From NCBI GenBank assembly GCA_003134045.1, contig PLAH01000030.1:15101-56262 (forward strand): a stretch of DNA of 41,162 bases, in the 5' to 3' direction. The notes below the pieces were generated by a model. That model had not been told where the DNA came from. It saw only the letters and a list, made by a program, of their open reading frames with translations, and did no database searches. Source of the DNA: Gammaproteobacteria bacterium (GTDB lineage: Bacteria; Pseudomonadota; Gammaproteobacteria; Steroidobacterales; Steroidobacteraceae). This document shows positions 7,861 through 15,435 of this stretch, one piece after another (the stretch's first letter is position 1; each line of letters opens with the position of its first letter). The position numbers were made by a program, and so were the translations under genes.

Positions 7861-8826
7861 CTAGTGGCCGGACATTGCCGCGTTGAATTGATCGACGAAG
7901 CTGTAGAACTTCTCGCTGTTGAAACCACCCGCGAAGCGCAAGGGATAGACTCTCTTGACCAAGATTTCCTTGGCGTCGGTTTGGGCCGACAGGAGATCCA
8001 TGGTCTCGGATATAAAGTCCGCCAGTGGCATCGCATTCGGATCCTTGGCCTGCTGTTCCCCCATCAATTCCGTCTGGACATAGGGAGGCGCCAATTCCAA
8101 CACCTCCACCGAGGTTTCACGGAGCTGGTAACGAAGAGCAATCGACCACGCATGGATTGCAGCCTTCGTTGCAGAGTATGTGGGGGTCAAGGCCAATGGC
8201 GTAAACGCAAGTCCGGAGCTTACCGTCAGCACCGTTGCTTTGGGCTGCGCCTCGAGATGCGGCAGCAGGGCAGCCGTCAGCTGGAGTGGTGCCGTCAGAT
8301 TGGTGGCGATCGTGTCATCGATCACCGATGGGCGGCCGGGGCGCTGCTCCAAGGACTCTTCTCTGACGAGCTTCACGAGCACGGAGAGCCTCTCCACGCC
8401 GCGCACATGCAATAGCACGGGCAATAGCGATACCAGCAGCGCCGCATCCGGCGAATCAAACAGAAAGTATCCGCCGAGCATGCGCACGTCAGGCCGGCCG
8501 CCGCGTCTTCCGTGGCGGACCTCACCCGTCGGAGAAGGCATCGTCTTCGGATTGATCTGTTCGGGCGTCACTGGCACGAACCCGGTCATGGTGAAGCCGG
8601 GCGTTGCAGGCATGAGCACGAAGTCTCCCGCCTTGAGCGTGGTGGATTCCTGCCCATCGACCGTCAGACGACAACTGCCTTCGAGGACAGTGCAGAAGCT
8701 TGGCTGCTCGAAGGCAGAGTAGCGAACGCCCCAGCGACCAGCTCCGCTGATGAGCTTGCTGAACGCCGTCCGAGGTCGGAGCAAGGTGATGACCTCAGAT
8801 AGCGGATCGACCATTTCTGGACTCAT
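7861..8826 (-). CDS. chimeric protein: AraC-type cupin sensor domain joined to an SDR C-terminus
   Basis: The 321-residue frame is uninterrupted but composite. Residues 1 to about 165 are the N-terminal ligand-binding cupin of an AraC regulator (PSFCTVLEGSCRLTVDG, LKAGDFVLMP, then GGYFLFDSPDAALL and VRGVERLSVLVKLVREESL). Where the helix-turn-helix should follow, residues about 168-321 are instead the C-terminal half of a DltE-type short-chain dehydrogenase: NLTAPLQLTAALLPHL, catalytic Ser about 204, Tyr217 and Lys221 (YSATK), and PPYVQTELMGEQQA. The SDR cofactor site (TGxxxGIG) and the AraC DNA-binding domain are both missing. The junction lies near 8325. Loss of two normal genes by a frame-preserving deletion is the simplest explanation; function is doubtful. 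Confidence 0.8.
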   Translation of the reverse strand: MSPEMVDPLSEVITLLRPRTAFSKLISGAGRWGVRYSAFEQPSFCTVLEGSCRLTVDGQESTTLKAGDFVLMPATPGFTMTGFVPVTPEQINPKTMPSPTGEVRHGRRGGRPDVRMLGGYFLFDSPDAALLVSLLPVLLHVRGVERLSVLVKLVREESLEQRPGRPSVIDDTIATNLTAPLQLTAALLPHLEAQPKATVLTVSSGLAFTPLALTPTYSATKAAIHAWSIALRYQLRETSVEVLELAPPYVQTELMGEQQAKDPNAMPLADFISETMDLLSAQTDAKEILVKRVYPLRFAGGFNSEKFYSFVDQFNAAMSGH

Positions 8827-8914
8827 GATAATGAAACTTGGACTAATGATTATAGATAGTTCTGATCCTAATGCCTATCGTTACACGTACCCTCAACCAC
8901 TGAAGAAAACCATC

Positions 8915-9019
8915 ATGAAGACAGTACTCATCACGGGTTGCTCATCCGGCTATGGCTTGGAAACCGCCCACTACTTCCATTCCAAGGGTTGGAACGTGAT
9001 CGCCAAAGAGCATGATTGA
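8915..9019 (+). pseudogene. N-terminal remnant of a short-chain dehydrogenase
   Basis: ATG 8915 opens a 34-residue frame, KTVLITGCSSGYGLETA...GWNVIA, the NAD(P)-binding start of an SDR (TGxxxGxG present). It breaks off near 9008, where a minus-strand ATPase fragment begins. It stands divergently from the AraC-type sensor, the usual arrangement of this SDR with its AraC regulator, so the pair was probably a regulated unit before both were cut. The intervening 88 bp would hold the original divergent promoters. Confidence 0.75.
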
Positions 9020-9242
9020 TAGCATCCAGCGGTGCGGTCTTGTGCAACCAGAGATCGGCATACACGGTGATGAACCCTTCCGCATGCGCTGCCGGGGAAA
9101 GGTCATTCTCGAGAAAGAAAGTTTTACCGACACGGCGCGGCGCGAATAGCGCGATGGGCCTATGCGGCTGCGCATTGAGCAATTGCAGATAACCGCGTGC
9201 CAGCTCTGGGCGATGAATCTCGAGGTCGTCAAAGGTTTTCAC
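9006..9242 (-). pseudogene. N-terminal remnant of an AAA ATPase
   Basis: The frame carries FDDLEIHRPELARGYLQLL followed by a Walker A motif, APRRVGKTFFLE, and VYADLWLHKTAPLDAINHAL. This is the start of the ATPase-domain proteins that read 'ALFGPRRxGKT'. Walker B, sensor and C-terminal regions are absent because homology stops at about 9006, within a few bases of the SDR remnant on the other strand. A GTG at 9242 is a possible start. Confidence 0.65.
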
Positions 9243-9352
9243 GGCAGCATTGTCTTTCGTTGCTGGAAAAATCGCAATTGTTGTTCCAATAGCAATGAAT
9301 GGCAGGGCGTCCGAGCGGCACAGCCGAGCACGCAATCGAGATGTTTAACCCG

Positions 9353-9545
9353 AACCTCATCCAGGAGAAGGGCTGGCACGCTGAAGTCGCTGTCCACATC
9401 CTGCGTCTCGCGCTGTCGGGTGCGCTAGACCGTCACCCGCGCCTGAAACTTCTGATCGGTCATATGGGCGAATGTCTGCCGACAATGATGGATCGGGTCG
9501 AGCGGGTGTTTAGCAGCTACAGCCGCACCCATCTCGATCGCAATG
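9353..9545 (+). pseudogene. internal remnant of an amidohydrolase (ACMSD-like)
   Basis: GWHAEVAVHILRLALSG...RHPRLKLLIGHMGECLPTMMDRVERV is a central piece of the TIM-barrel metal-dependent hydrolases of the amidohydrolase-2 family, with the conserved GHMGE (the metal/catalytic His). Both ends are missing. It abuts the 3' end of the VOC gene on the other strand, which has lost its own normal stop there. Confidence 0.7.
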
Positions 9546-10025
9546 CGGCCCGGGCCATCTGATTCCTCTGTGCCCGTCGCAGCGGAGATCACGCGTTCGA
9601 GCGCCTGCCATCAGCTGCCGGTGTCGCTGGGCGAACTTCTTGATCGCCTCCGCGCTGATCGGCGTAAAGAAGTTGACCAGGTTGCCGTCCGGATCGCGGA
9701 ACAGGAGCGAACGGTTGCCCCAAGGCATCGTTGTCGGCTCCTGAATCAGGGAATGCCCAATCACCTCCACCAACCTTCGATACTCGGCATCCACGTCGCC
9801 CACTCGAAACTCGAGTATGGCGGTGTGGTTTTCCGCAGGACGGGCTACCTCGTCGCCAAATAGCTGCAACGTGCGCGTACTCCCCATTGCCAGAGTGCAG
9901 GCGGACGTTTTCAGTTCGCCGAAATCCTCGGTATACATCGTCACCGGGATGCCGGTGATCTGCTCGTAAAAGCCTGCAAGCCGCTTGATATCGGCGGTGA
10001 TAATACGGATCGAGACGAAATTCAT
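9510..10025 (-). CDS. VOC-family (glyoxalase/dioxygenase-fold) protein
   Basis: Residues 1 to about 135 form a complete VOC domain with two beta-alpha-beta modules: VSIRIITADIKRLAGFYEQITGIPV, then VDAEYRRLVEVIG and LFRDPDGNLVNFFTP, the standard C-terminal strand. Such proteins bind a metal and act on small molecules or bind drugs; the specific role is unknown. AAGGAG sets the ATG at 10025. The last 35 residues are rich in Arg, Cys and Gly, have no family counterpart, and overlap the amidohydrolase remnant: the original stop was lost at a junction and translation now runs on to 9510. It is divergent from a truncated WYL-type regulator. Confidence 0.82.
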   Translation of the reverse strand: MNFVSIRIITADIKRLAGFYEQITGIPVTMYTEDFGELKTSACTLAMGSTRTLQLFGDEVARPAENHTAILEFRVGDVDAEYRRLVEVIGHSLIQEPTTMPWGNRSLLFRDPDGNLVNFFTPISAEAIKKFAQRHRQLMAGARTRDLRCDGHRGIRWPGPHCDRDGCGCSC

Positions 10026-10087
10026 GAAGTTCTCCTTCGGTAGGCTGGAGCCGCGATGCGGCGTACGACTGTTCTACGCTAGGCCTC

Positions 10088-10116
10088 CTGCCAGCATGGT
10101 GTCAGTATGCTGGCAG
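10088..10116. promoter_or_regulatory. perfect inverted repeat between the VOC gene and the YafY-like regulator
   Basis: CTGCCAGCAT (10088-10097) and ATGCTGGCAG (10107-10116) form a perfect 10-bp inverted repeat with a 9-bp spacer, in the 116-bp divergent intergenic region. The position suggests the operator of the adjacent HTH regulator, controlling both genes (inference). Confidence 0.65.
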
Positions 10117-10141
10117 CAGACTGGCAACTCAGGAGATAGCC

Positions 10142-10423
10142 ATGCGCCGTGCCGATCGACTGTTTCAGATCATCCAGATCCTGCGGCGTTCGCGCCGGCC
10201 GGTCACTGCCAGTCAGTTGGCCGCGGAGTTGGAAGTGTCGCAGCGCTCGGTTTACCGTGATGTCGCCGACTTGATTGGGCAGCGGGTGCCGATCCACGGC
10301 GAGGCTGGAATCGGTTACGTTCTGGACCGCGAATTCGACATGCCGCCGCTGATGCTCACGCCCGATGAATTGGAAGCAGCAGTGCTCGGCGCGCAATGGG
10401 TGGCCGACCGGGGCAGGCGTTAG
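10142..10423 (+). pseudogene. truncated YafY/WYL-type transcriptional regulator
   Basis: The 93 residues contain a full N-terminal HTH_11 domain, RADRLFQIIQILRRSRRPVTASQLAAEL and SQRSVYRDVADLIGQRVPI, and the first part of the linker to the WYL domain (MLTPDELEAAVLGAQWV). Family members are 230-330 residues; the WYL effector domain is missing because the frame stops at 10423 after WVADRGRR. AGGAGA precedes the ATG at 10142. The DNA-binding part is intact, so it could still bind the adjacent inverted repeat, but without its sensor. The following 180 bp hold no gene. Confidence 0.75.
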
Positions 10424-10604
10424 TTAACGCGATCGATACTGGGCCCATTACGTAGTTCTCCGGCTATCACGAGCCTGAGGATGTAGTAGGGTGCAGTCTG
10501 CTGGTGGGCTCAGTTGCTTCGCCTGTCGGGGTGTTTCATGATTAGAACCCTCTGTCACAACCCAACGTTTCGTCAATGAAACCAAGCTAATCAAGGCAAT
10601 TCAC

Positions 10605-11177
10605 ATGGATATCGCAGAAGCCATTGCTGGTCGGCGCTCGACGCGCGAATACACGAACCAACCGATCGATGAACCCATCATCCATCGCCTCATTGAGGCG
10701 GCCATGTTGGCGCCGAACGCGGTTAACGAGCAACCCTGGACCTTCACCGTCATCCGCGATCAGGCATTGCTTGATCGACTCTCGGGGGAAGCCAAGGCCT
10801 ATATGACGGCAACGATGCCGCCGTCGATGGCTAATGGACCGCGCGCCGAGCATTTTCGATCCATGCTCGGCGACCCGGCTTTCCAGATCTTCTACCACGC
10901 GCCGGTGATGGTGTTGATATCGGCGCGCGCGCCAGGGCCCTGGATCATCGAGGACTGCGCGCTCGCCGCCGAGAATCTGATGCTGACAGCCTACTCGCTA
11001 GGGCTCGGGAGCTGCTGGATCGGCTTCACGCAGGGCTTTCTGAACACCCCGGCGGGCAAGCGAGCGCTTGACTTGCCGAACTCGTGGGTACCGGTGGCAC
11101 CGATCATTGTCGGTCATCCGCGAATGGCACCCGCCGCAGTGCCGCGCAACACGCCCGAGATTCGATGGATCGGGTAA
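10605..11177 (+). CDS. nitroreductase family protein
   Basis: A 190-residue FMN-dependent NAD(P)H oxidoreductase. Recognised from the N-terminal IAGRRSTREYTNQPID (Arg-Arg-Ser FMN phosphate contact), the AAMLAPNAVNEQPWTF substrate/FMN segment, and AAENLMLTAYSLGLGSCWIGF in the C-terminal half. The length is normal and both ends look complete; AAGG precedes ATG 10605. The substrate is unknown; family members reduce nitro groups, quinones or enals. It stands alone between a truncated regulator and an enoyl-CoA hydratase remnant. Confidence 0.88.
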   Translation: MDIAEAIAGRRSTREYTNQPIDEPIIHRLIEAAMLAPNAVNEQPWTFTVIRDQALLDRLSGEAKAYMTATMPPSMANGPRAEHFRSMLGDPAFQIFYHAPVMVLISARAPGPWIIEDCALAAENLMLTAYSLGLGSCWIGFTQGFLNTPAGKRALDLPNSWVPVAPIIVGHPRMAPAAVPRNTPEIRWIG

Positions 11178-11238
11178 ACCGCTTTGCGCGGATAGGTTGA
11201 ATCCGGCGAAAGGGAGAATCCCGCGCATATTCGTGGAC

Positions 11239-11451
11239 AAACTCGCGAAGGGGCCGACCCGCGCCTATGCGGCGCACAAAGTGCTGCTACGCGCGTGGGC
11301 GAACGGCGGAGTCGCGGCGGCCGACGAGATCATGTTCGACATAGCAATGCCCGTTTTCGACTCACGAGATGCGACCGGCGGCATTGCATCGACCGTGGAC
11401 GCAATCAAAGCCGCAAGGCCGCGACCTTCCTTTCCCTTCGAAGGCGCGTAG
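11239..11451 (+). pseudogene. C-terminal remnant of an enoyl-CoA hydratase
   Basis: KLAKGPTRAYAAHKVLLRAWANGG followed by DEIMFDIAMPVFDSRD and a PFEGA end is the C-terminal helical part of crotonase-family proteins. The oxyanion-hole and catalytic segments are absent. No ribosome site or start belongs to it. Right of it, 11452-11647 holds nothing I recognise. Confidence 0.65.
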
Positions 11452-11647
11452 ACGTGTCCGAGGTAGGGCGCGAAGCTCGCTGCGGTGGCGGCGGTTTACG
11501 GGTCACGGCTTTTTCCCGTCACTTTGAGCAGCACAGTGCTCGCCGCGCGGGATCCCGCCGGAGACACTTGTCAGCGCCGGGATGCGTGAAGCAATCCCCG
11601 GAACCCAAGAAGCAGTAAAGGTCACGACAATGAAAGCTTTGAACGAT

Positions 11648-11865
11648 GCCAGGAACGGCGTCCTTGGATCGGGCTCCAGTTTGTGGCGAAGCCGACTCAC
11701 TTGGACATCGATGCTGCGATCGTAGGCGACACGGGTCGATCCGCGCGCGCGATGGATGAGTTGTTCCCGACTGAGTACGCGTTGGGGGTGCTCTGCGAAG
11801 GCCAGTAGCAGATCGAATTCAATTCGACGCTCGCTGGGGCGTTGTTGCGCGGGTATCCCTTCAAG
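11648..11865 (-). pseudogene. DNA-binding-domain remnant of an OmpR-type response regulator
   Basis: Translated on the minus strand, the segment gives ERRIEFDLLLAFAEHPQRV, LSREQLIHRARG, YDRSIDVQVSRLRHKLE and PDPRTPF, the winged-helix Trans_reg_C domain of OmpR/PhoB regulators. The receiver domain upstream is gone (an in-frame stop lies just before), and the last strand (usually IKTVRGxGYVF) is replaced by unrelated text after TPFLA. No promoter or start remains. Confidence 0.75.
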
Positions 11866-12020
11866 ACATCATCGGCTCGGTGTCCAAGGACAGCCCGCGG
11901 GTCCAGCGCACTTTCGGGCCTAGTATTGCCTTTGGAGCCATGTACAAATTCTAAATCGTGCGGCGAGAACAAACGGCGACGTGTTGCGAAATTTGTCGAA
12001 GCGCTGGTAGTCGTTGCGCG

Positions 12021-12950
12021 TCACTTCGCCTTGCCGCCAACTCTGGGGTTCCCCGACACGACTTCCAAACAAAACTCGATGAACATACGCACTTTCGCGG
12101 CGCGGTGGAGCCGGGACGGATAGATGGCGTAGAAGGGAAAGCGCTCATCCGACCATTCCGGAAACAGTTCGACCAGCCGACCGCTATCCAGAAGATGCTT
12201 GCATCCGAGTTCAAGGATCTGGGCGATTCCGGCACCGGCCTCGCACGCGCCGATCAATGTCCCTGAGTCCGAAACCAGAAGCCGCGCCTTGACCCGAAGA
12301 GGGATCACCTCCTTTTCGCTCCTGACCTCCCAGTCGTAAGGCCTGCCGTTGGCCGCATCGTAGAAGTCGATGCAATCGCATTCCTCGACCTCCCTAGGGT
12401 GTCGCGGGCGCCCGTGGGTTTTGATGTACGAGGGTGAGGCTACGGTCACGACCCGCGTTTCAAGGAGCTTTCGAGCGACGAACGACCCAACGGGGGGGTC
12501 GCCGAACCGTAGCGCCAGGTCGAATCCATCGGCGACCAGATCACCCACCGAATCCCTCATGATGAGTTCGACTGAAACATCCGGGTAGCGCTTCATGAAC
12601 GCCGCAAGATGCCCTGACAAGATGATCCGGGAGAAGAACGGATCGATATTGACGCGCAAGCGTCCCCGCACGGTGCTGGCGGACCCGGACGCCTCGATGG
12701 CTGCCTCCTCAATGCCGGCGAGAAGCGGCCCGACCTGTTCATAGAAACGCCGTCCCTCATCGGTCAGCGAAAGCGAGCGCGTGGTCCGTGCCAGCAGCCG
12801 CGCGCCGACGCGCTTTTCCAAGCGCGACAGGGCCCGACTCACGCCGGAGGGCGAAAGCCCCAGCGCTTCGGCGGCCCTGGCGATCGATCCCGCCTCGACC
12901 ACGGCGATGAGCACGGTGACTCCAGAAAGCAGCTTGCCGTCGAATGCCAT
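12021..12950 (-). CDS. LysR-family transcriptional regulator
   Basis: A 309-residue regulator with the N-terminal HTH (VEAGSIARAAEALGLSPSGVSRALSRLEKRVGARLLARTTR) and a substrate-binding domain (GRLRVNIDPFFSR..., FDLALRFGDPPVGSFVARKL) of CrgA/DsdC-like LysR proteins. The ATG at 12950 follows AGGA; a longer frame to 13091 runs into the divergent promoter and is not needed. It is divergent from the NmrA-family gene at 13069, the normal arrangement of a LysR protein with the oxidoreductase it controls. The inducer is unknown. Confidence 0.9.
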   Translation of the reverse strand: MAFDGKLLSGVTVLIAVVEAGSIARAAEALGLSPSGVSRALSRLEKRVGARLLARTTRSLSLTDEGRRFYEQVGPLLAGIEEAAIEASGSASTVRGRLRVNIDPFFSRIILSGHLAAFMKRYPDVSVELIMRDSVGDLVADGFDLALRFGDPPVGSFVARKLLETRVVTVASPSYIKTHGRPRHPREVEECDCIDFYDAANGRPYDWEVRSEKEVIPLRVKARLLVSDSGTLIGACEAGAGIAQILELGCKHLLDSGRLVELFPEWSDERFPFYAIYPSRLHRAAKVRMFIEFCLEVVSGNPRVGGKAK

Positions 12951-12968
12951 ATCGATTCCTGACGAAAA

Positions 12969-12988
12969 GTCATGACTATGTTCACATA
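12969..12988. promoter_or_regulatory. paired palindromes between lysR-type gene and NmrA gene
   Basis: GTCATGAC (12969-12976) is a perfect 8-bp palindrome and is followed directly by TATGT-TC-ACATA (12977-12988). Both lie 19-38 bp upstream of the LysR start and 81-100 bp upstream of the NmrA start, where an autoregulatory LysR site is expected. Function is inference from position and symmetry. Confidence 0.45.
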
Positions 12989-13068
12989 AACGCTGTTGTA
13001 GCATGAATGATGACGCGGGATAGTGCTGCCCACCACGCCGCAGGCGAATCCACCGAGGAGCAGGAAGC

Positions 13069-13944
13069 ATGTATGCAATTACCGGTATCACGGGGAAAGT
13101 CGGAACCGCGGTGGCCCGCAGCCTTCTTGCCGCCCATCAGCCCGTCCGCGGGATAGTCAGAGACCGAGGCAAGGGAGCCCGATGGGCGGACCTTGGCTGC
13201 GCCATCGCCATCGCTGATCTTGCGGACCCGCGCGCGCTCGCCGCAGCCTTCGAGGGGGCAGAGGGTGTCTTCGCGATGCTGCCCCCGGTCTTCGACCCGG
13301 CTTCGGGCTTTCCGGAAGCCAGGGTCTTCATCGCGTCACTGCAGGCGGCGCTCGCCGAAGCAAGGCCCAAAAAGGTGGTTGCGCTGTCGAGCATCGGCGC
13401 CGACGCGCTTCAACCGAATCTGTTGAACGTGCTCGGTCTAATGGAGGATGCCCTGAAGACCCTGTCGGTGCCCGTCGTGTTCCTGCGCGCGGCATGGTTC
13501 ATGGAAAACGCTGCATGGGACATCGCTTCGGCCACGGAAGGGAATATCCAGAGCTACCTTCAGCCGCTGGATCGCCTCATTCCGATGATCGCCACGGACG
13601 ACGTCGGCCGCACCGCGGCTGCGCTCCTGCAAGAGCATTGGGAGGGACAGCGCGTGGTCGAATTGGAGGGTGCACAGCGCGTGTCGCCGAACGCCCTGGC
13701 CGATGCATTCGCCAGGGCGCTTGCGCAACCGGTGCGGGCGGAAGCCGTGCCGCGTGATCTATGGGAATCCATTTTTCGCGCCCAGGGCATGAAGAATCCA
13801 ACGCCGCGTATGCAGATGCTCGACGGATTCAACACCGGCTGGATCGAGTTTGCGAGTCGCGGCGCGAACGCCCGTAAGGGTGCCGTCGGCATCGATCAGG
13901 CCATTGCCGCCCTCATGCGCAGCCATTGTTTGCCGGCCGGGTAG
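13069..13944 (+). CDS. NmrA-family NAD(P)-binding protein
   Basis: A 291-residue atypical SDR. It starts YAITGITGKVGTAVARSLL, the NmrA-type glycine motif (GxxGxxG), continues with VFAMLPPVF and VVALSSIGAD, and has the C-terminal TPRMQMLDGFNTGWIEF signature of this subfamily. Such proteins act as NAD(P)H-dependent quinone reductases or redox sensors; which applies here cannot be told. GGAGCAGGAAG precedes ATG 13069. Divergently paired with a LysR regulator. A C-terminal fragment of a paralogue, with the same MLDGFNxGWIEF motif, lies at 24.0 kb. Confidence 0.85.
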   Translation: MYAITGITGKVGTAVARSLLAAHQPVRGIVRDRGKGARWADLGCAIAIADLADPRALAAAFEGAEGVFAMLPPVFDPASGFPEARVFIASLQAALAEARPKKVVALSSIGADALQPNLLNVLGLMEDALKTLSVPVVFLRAAWFMENAAWDIASATEGNIQSYLQPLDRLIPMIATDDVGRTAAALLQEHWEGQRVVELEGAQRVSPNALADAFARALAQPVRAEAVPRDLWESIFRAQGMKNPTPRMQMLDGFNTGWIEFASRGANARKGAVGIDQAIAALMRSHCLPAG

Positions 13945-14104
13945 GCGTGTCTGATCTCATTACAGACGGCGCCCTCGCGGAAATGCACGCGATCGCGCGA
14001 CGTGAAGCGCGGTGCGCTTAGTGCCGTCAGTCCCTCAATGCCGGAAAGTGACTTAACGGATACGCGGCGACGTTTCGCACCGTCGTGACTTCAGAGGTCG
14101 GCGG

Positions 14105-14182
14105 CGACGCGCTCTGTCGCCACCTATCGCCCACCATCGTCATCAAGCAAAATCCCTTGACGGTATTTCTGACGGTCCTGTG
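14105..14182 (+). repeat. dispersed repeat copy E
   Basis: Core only: CTATCG and CCATCG 10 bp apart (14123-14138), then TGACGGT at 14158-14164 and 14170-14176. It aligns with copies C and D over about 70 bp and keeps the exact 12-bp heptamer period. The surrounding 13945-14580 contains no gene that I recognise. Confidence 0.65.
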
Positions 14183-14302
14183 AACATCGGGTGTATAAAG
14201 CGTCTTGGGTGTCAGTGGGTTAGGAAGCCAGGAGATTATTGAGTGGGAGTGAATTGGCCTTTCGGGATCCATCGCGTTCGAGCGATTCCCTGGCATAAAT
14301 CA

Positions 14303-14392
14303 CTGAAATCTCAAAGATCATCTTTCGCCGTCCATCGGCAATCTATCGTCTCCAAGCACATCGTTTTGACGGTAAATCTGACGGTAAAGTCG
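14303..14392 (+). repeat. dispersed repeat copy C
   Basis: Starts with 'ctgaaatctcaaagatca' and 'tttcgccgtccatcggca', then heptamers TGACGGT at 14367-14373 and 14379-14385 joined by AAATC. It is the closest match to copy D (about 80 percent over 80 bp, same strand). An inverted heptamer (ACCGTCA, 14419-14425) follows. Copies C and D flank the HigBA module. Confidence 0.72.
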
Positions 14393-14580
14393 TTCGCGGT
14401 GTTCTGTTTCTGAATTTTACCGTCAGACGGGCTTCCGGATTGCGGCAAAACCTAAAAATCATGGGATTTGCGTCACACCCGATCGCCGGGCTTGGGAAAT
14501 CAGCGCGACAGTTGGCAGAGGGGTCGAAGCGCTCGATCGGACAAAAGATCAACGGCGCCAACTGACGCTCTCAAGTAAGG

Positions 14581-14967
14581 TTACGCGGCTATTGTGTTGC
14601 GCGCTCGGCCCCGCGAAACCAGCAAATCTGCTGAGATATGAAAGCGCTCACGGAGTCTGCGCACCATTGTCATGCTCAAGTCCCGTTTGCCGGTCAAGAC
14701 CTCGCTCACGCGGCTGGCCGTCCCAAGTAACGGCACGAGATCGGCGCGCGAAAGGCTGTGTTGAGCCATCAGGTAGGCTAGAAGAACGGGAAGTGTTGGC
14801 GCGTGACGTGGCCACTGCGTGCGCTCGTAAGCTTCGACCAAGCGAGCCTGAGCTACCATCCGTGCACGGTCCTGAGGATCGCTCGATCCCATCAGCTTCT
14901 CGATCAGCTTCTTCGCGTCAGCGTGGTCCGCTTCGTCTTGAATCACAATTAACGTTGTTTTCATCAC
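14581..14967 (-). CDS. higA: HigA-type antitoxin
   Basis: A 128-residue antitoxin with a C-terminal HTH: YLMAQHSLSRADLVPLLGTASRVSEVLTGKR then LSMTMVRRLRERFHISADLL, the pattern of antitoxins of the HigA/HTH_3 group that pair with HigB toxins. The N-terminal half would contact the toxin. Its start overlaps the toxin stop by 4 bp (ATGA at 14964-14967), so the two are translationally coupled with the toxin first, the hallmark order of higBA. It probably represses the operon from the palindromes at 15298-15334. Confidence 0.88.
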   Translation of the reverse strand: MMKTTLIVIQDEADHADAKKLIEKLMGSSDPQDRARMVAQARLVEAYERTQWPRHAPTLPVLLAYLMAQHSLSRADLVPLLGTASRVSEVLTGKRDLSMTMVRRLRERFHISADLLVSRGRARNTIAA

Positions 14968-15275
14968 ACTGTCTCCGCATCGATGCCGTCATATTCCTCA
15001 TGCGATCCGAAAAATCGGATCATCAAAATGCCATCTACGTACTGAACCAAGGCAACCAACCGGAAGTCGTTAGCTTTGATATTGAAAACTACACGACCGC
15101 CCTTCAAGATGCTCGCCTTCGGGTGCGCTTTTTTCACCTCTTCCGGCGTCTTCCAGTCTGCTGTTTCCGCGATCGCCAGCCAGGCGTCGTATTGCGCTCG
15201 CGCAGCTTTGATTCCTCGGTGGGCCGCCCGTGACTTGAAATAGGATTCGATGATATCCGTACCAATCACGATCAT
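14964..15275 (-). CDS. higB: HigB-type mRNA interferase toxin
   Basis: A 103-residue protein with the HigB_toxin family pattern: AQYDAWLAIAETADWKTPEEVKKAHPKASILKGGRVVFNIKANDFRLVALVQYVDGILMIRFFGSHEEYD split over its length. In this family the GRVVFNIxxNxYRL strand and the RFxGTHxxYD end form the RNase active face; here the end is RFFGSHEEYD, close to consensus, so it is likely active. It degrades mRNA on the ribosome unless bound by HigA. Located with higA as a 0.7-kb islet between repeat copies C and D. Confidence 0.88.
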   Translation of the reverse strand: MIVIGTDIIESYFKSRAAHRGIKAARAQYDAWLAIAETADWKTPEEVKKAHPKASILKGGRVVFNIKANDFRLVALVQYVDGILMIRFFGSHEEYDGIDAETV

Positions 15276-15297
15276 GTATGCAAAGCATAACTCCCAA

Positions 15298-15334
15298 TTC
15301 CATAAAATGGAATACGATATTCCATTTTATGGAA
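15298..15334. promoter_or_regulatory. double palindromic operator of higBA
   Basis: Two identical 16-bp arms in inverted orientation, spacer ACGAT. Each arm is itself palindromic: TTCCAT-AAA-ATGGAA at 15298-15312 and TTCCAT-TTT-ATGGAA at 15320-15334. The dyad centres are 22 bp apart, about two helical turns, so two HigA dimers could bind the same face. It lies 23 bp before the toxin start, where the promoter must be. Confidence 0.8.
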
Positions 15335-15435
15335 CGAAAGTGGGCCAAAAAGGAATGGCCTATCCCTGCCGTAGGTCCCGCGGGAGGTATGTAATTTGGC
15401 GCAATTTGAACAAATCCACCGCATTGTTGATGTTG

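Noticed and set aside
13021..13091. 47-residue N-terminal extension of the LysR-type regulator at 12.0-12.95 kb
   Set aside because: It would overlap the divergent NmrA gene's start and promoter, and the HTH normally begins within the first 10 residues, as it does from ATG 12950.
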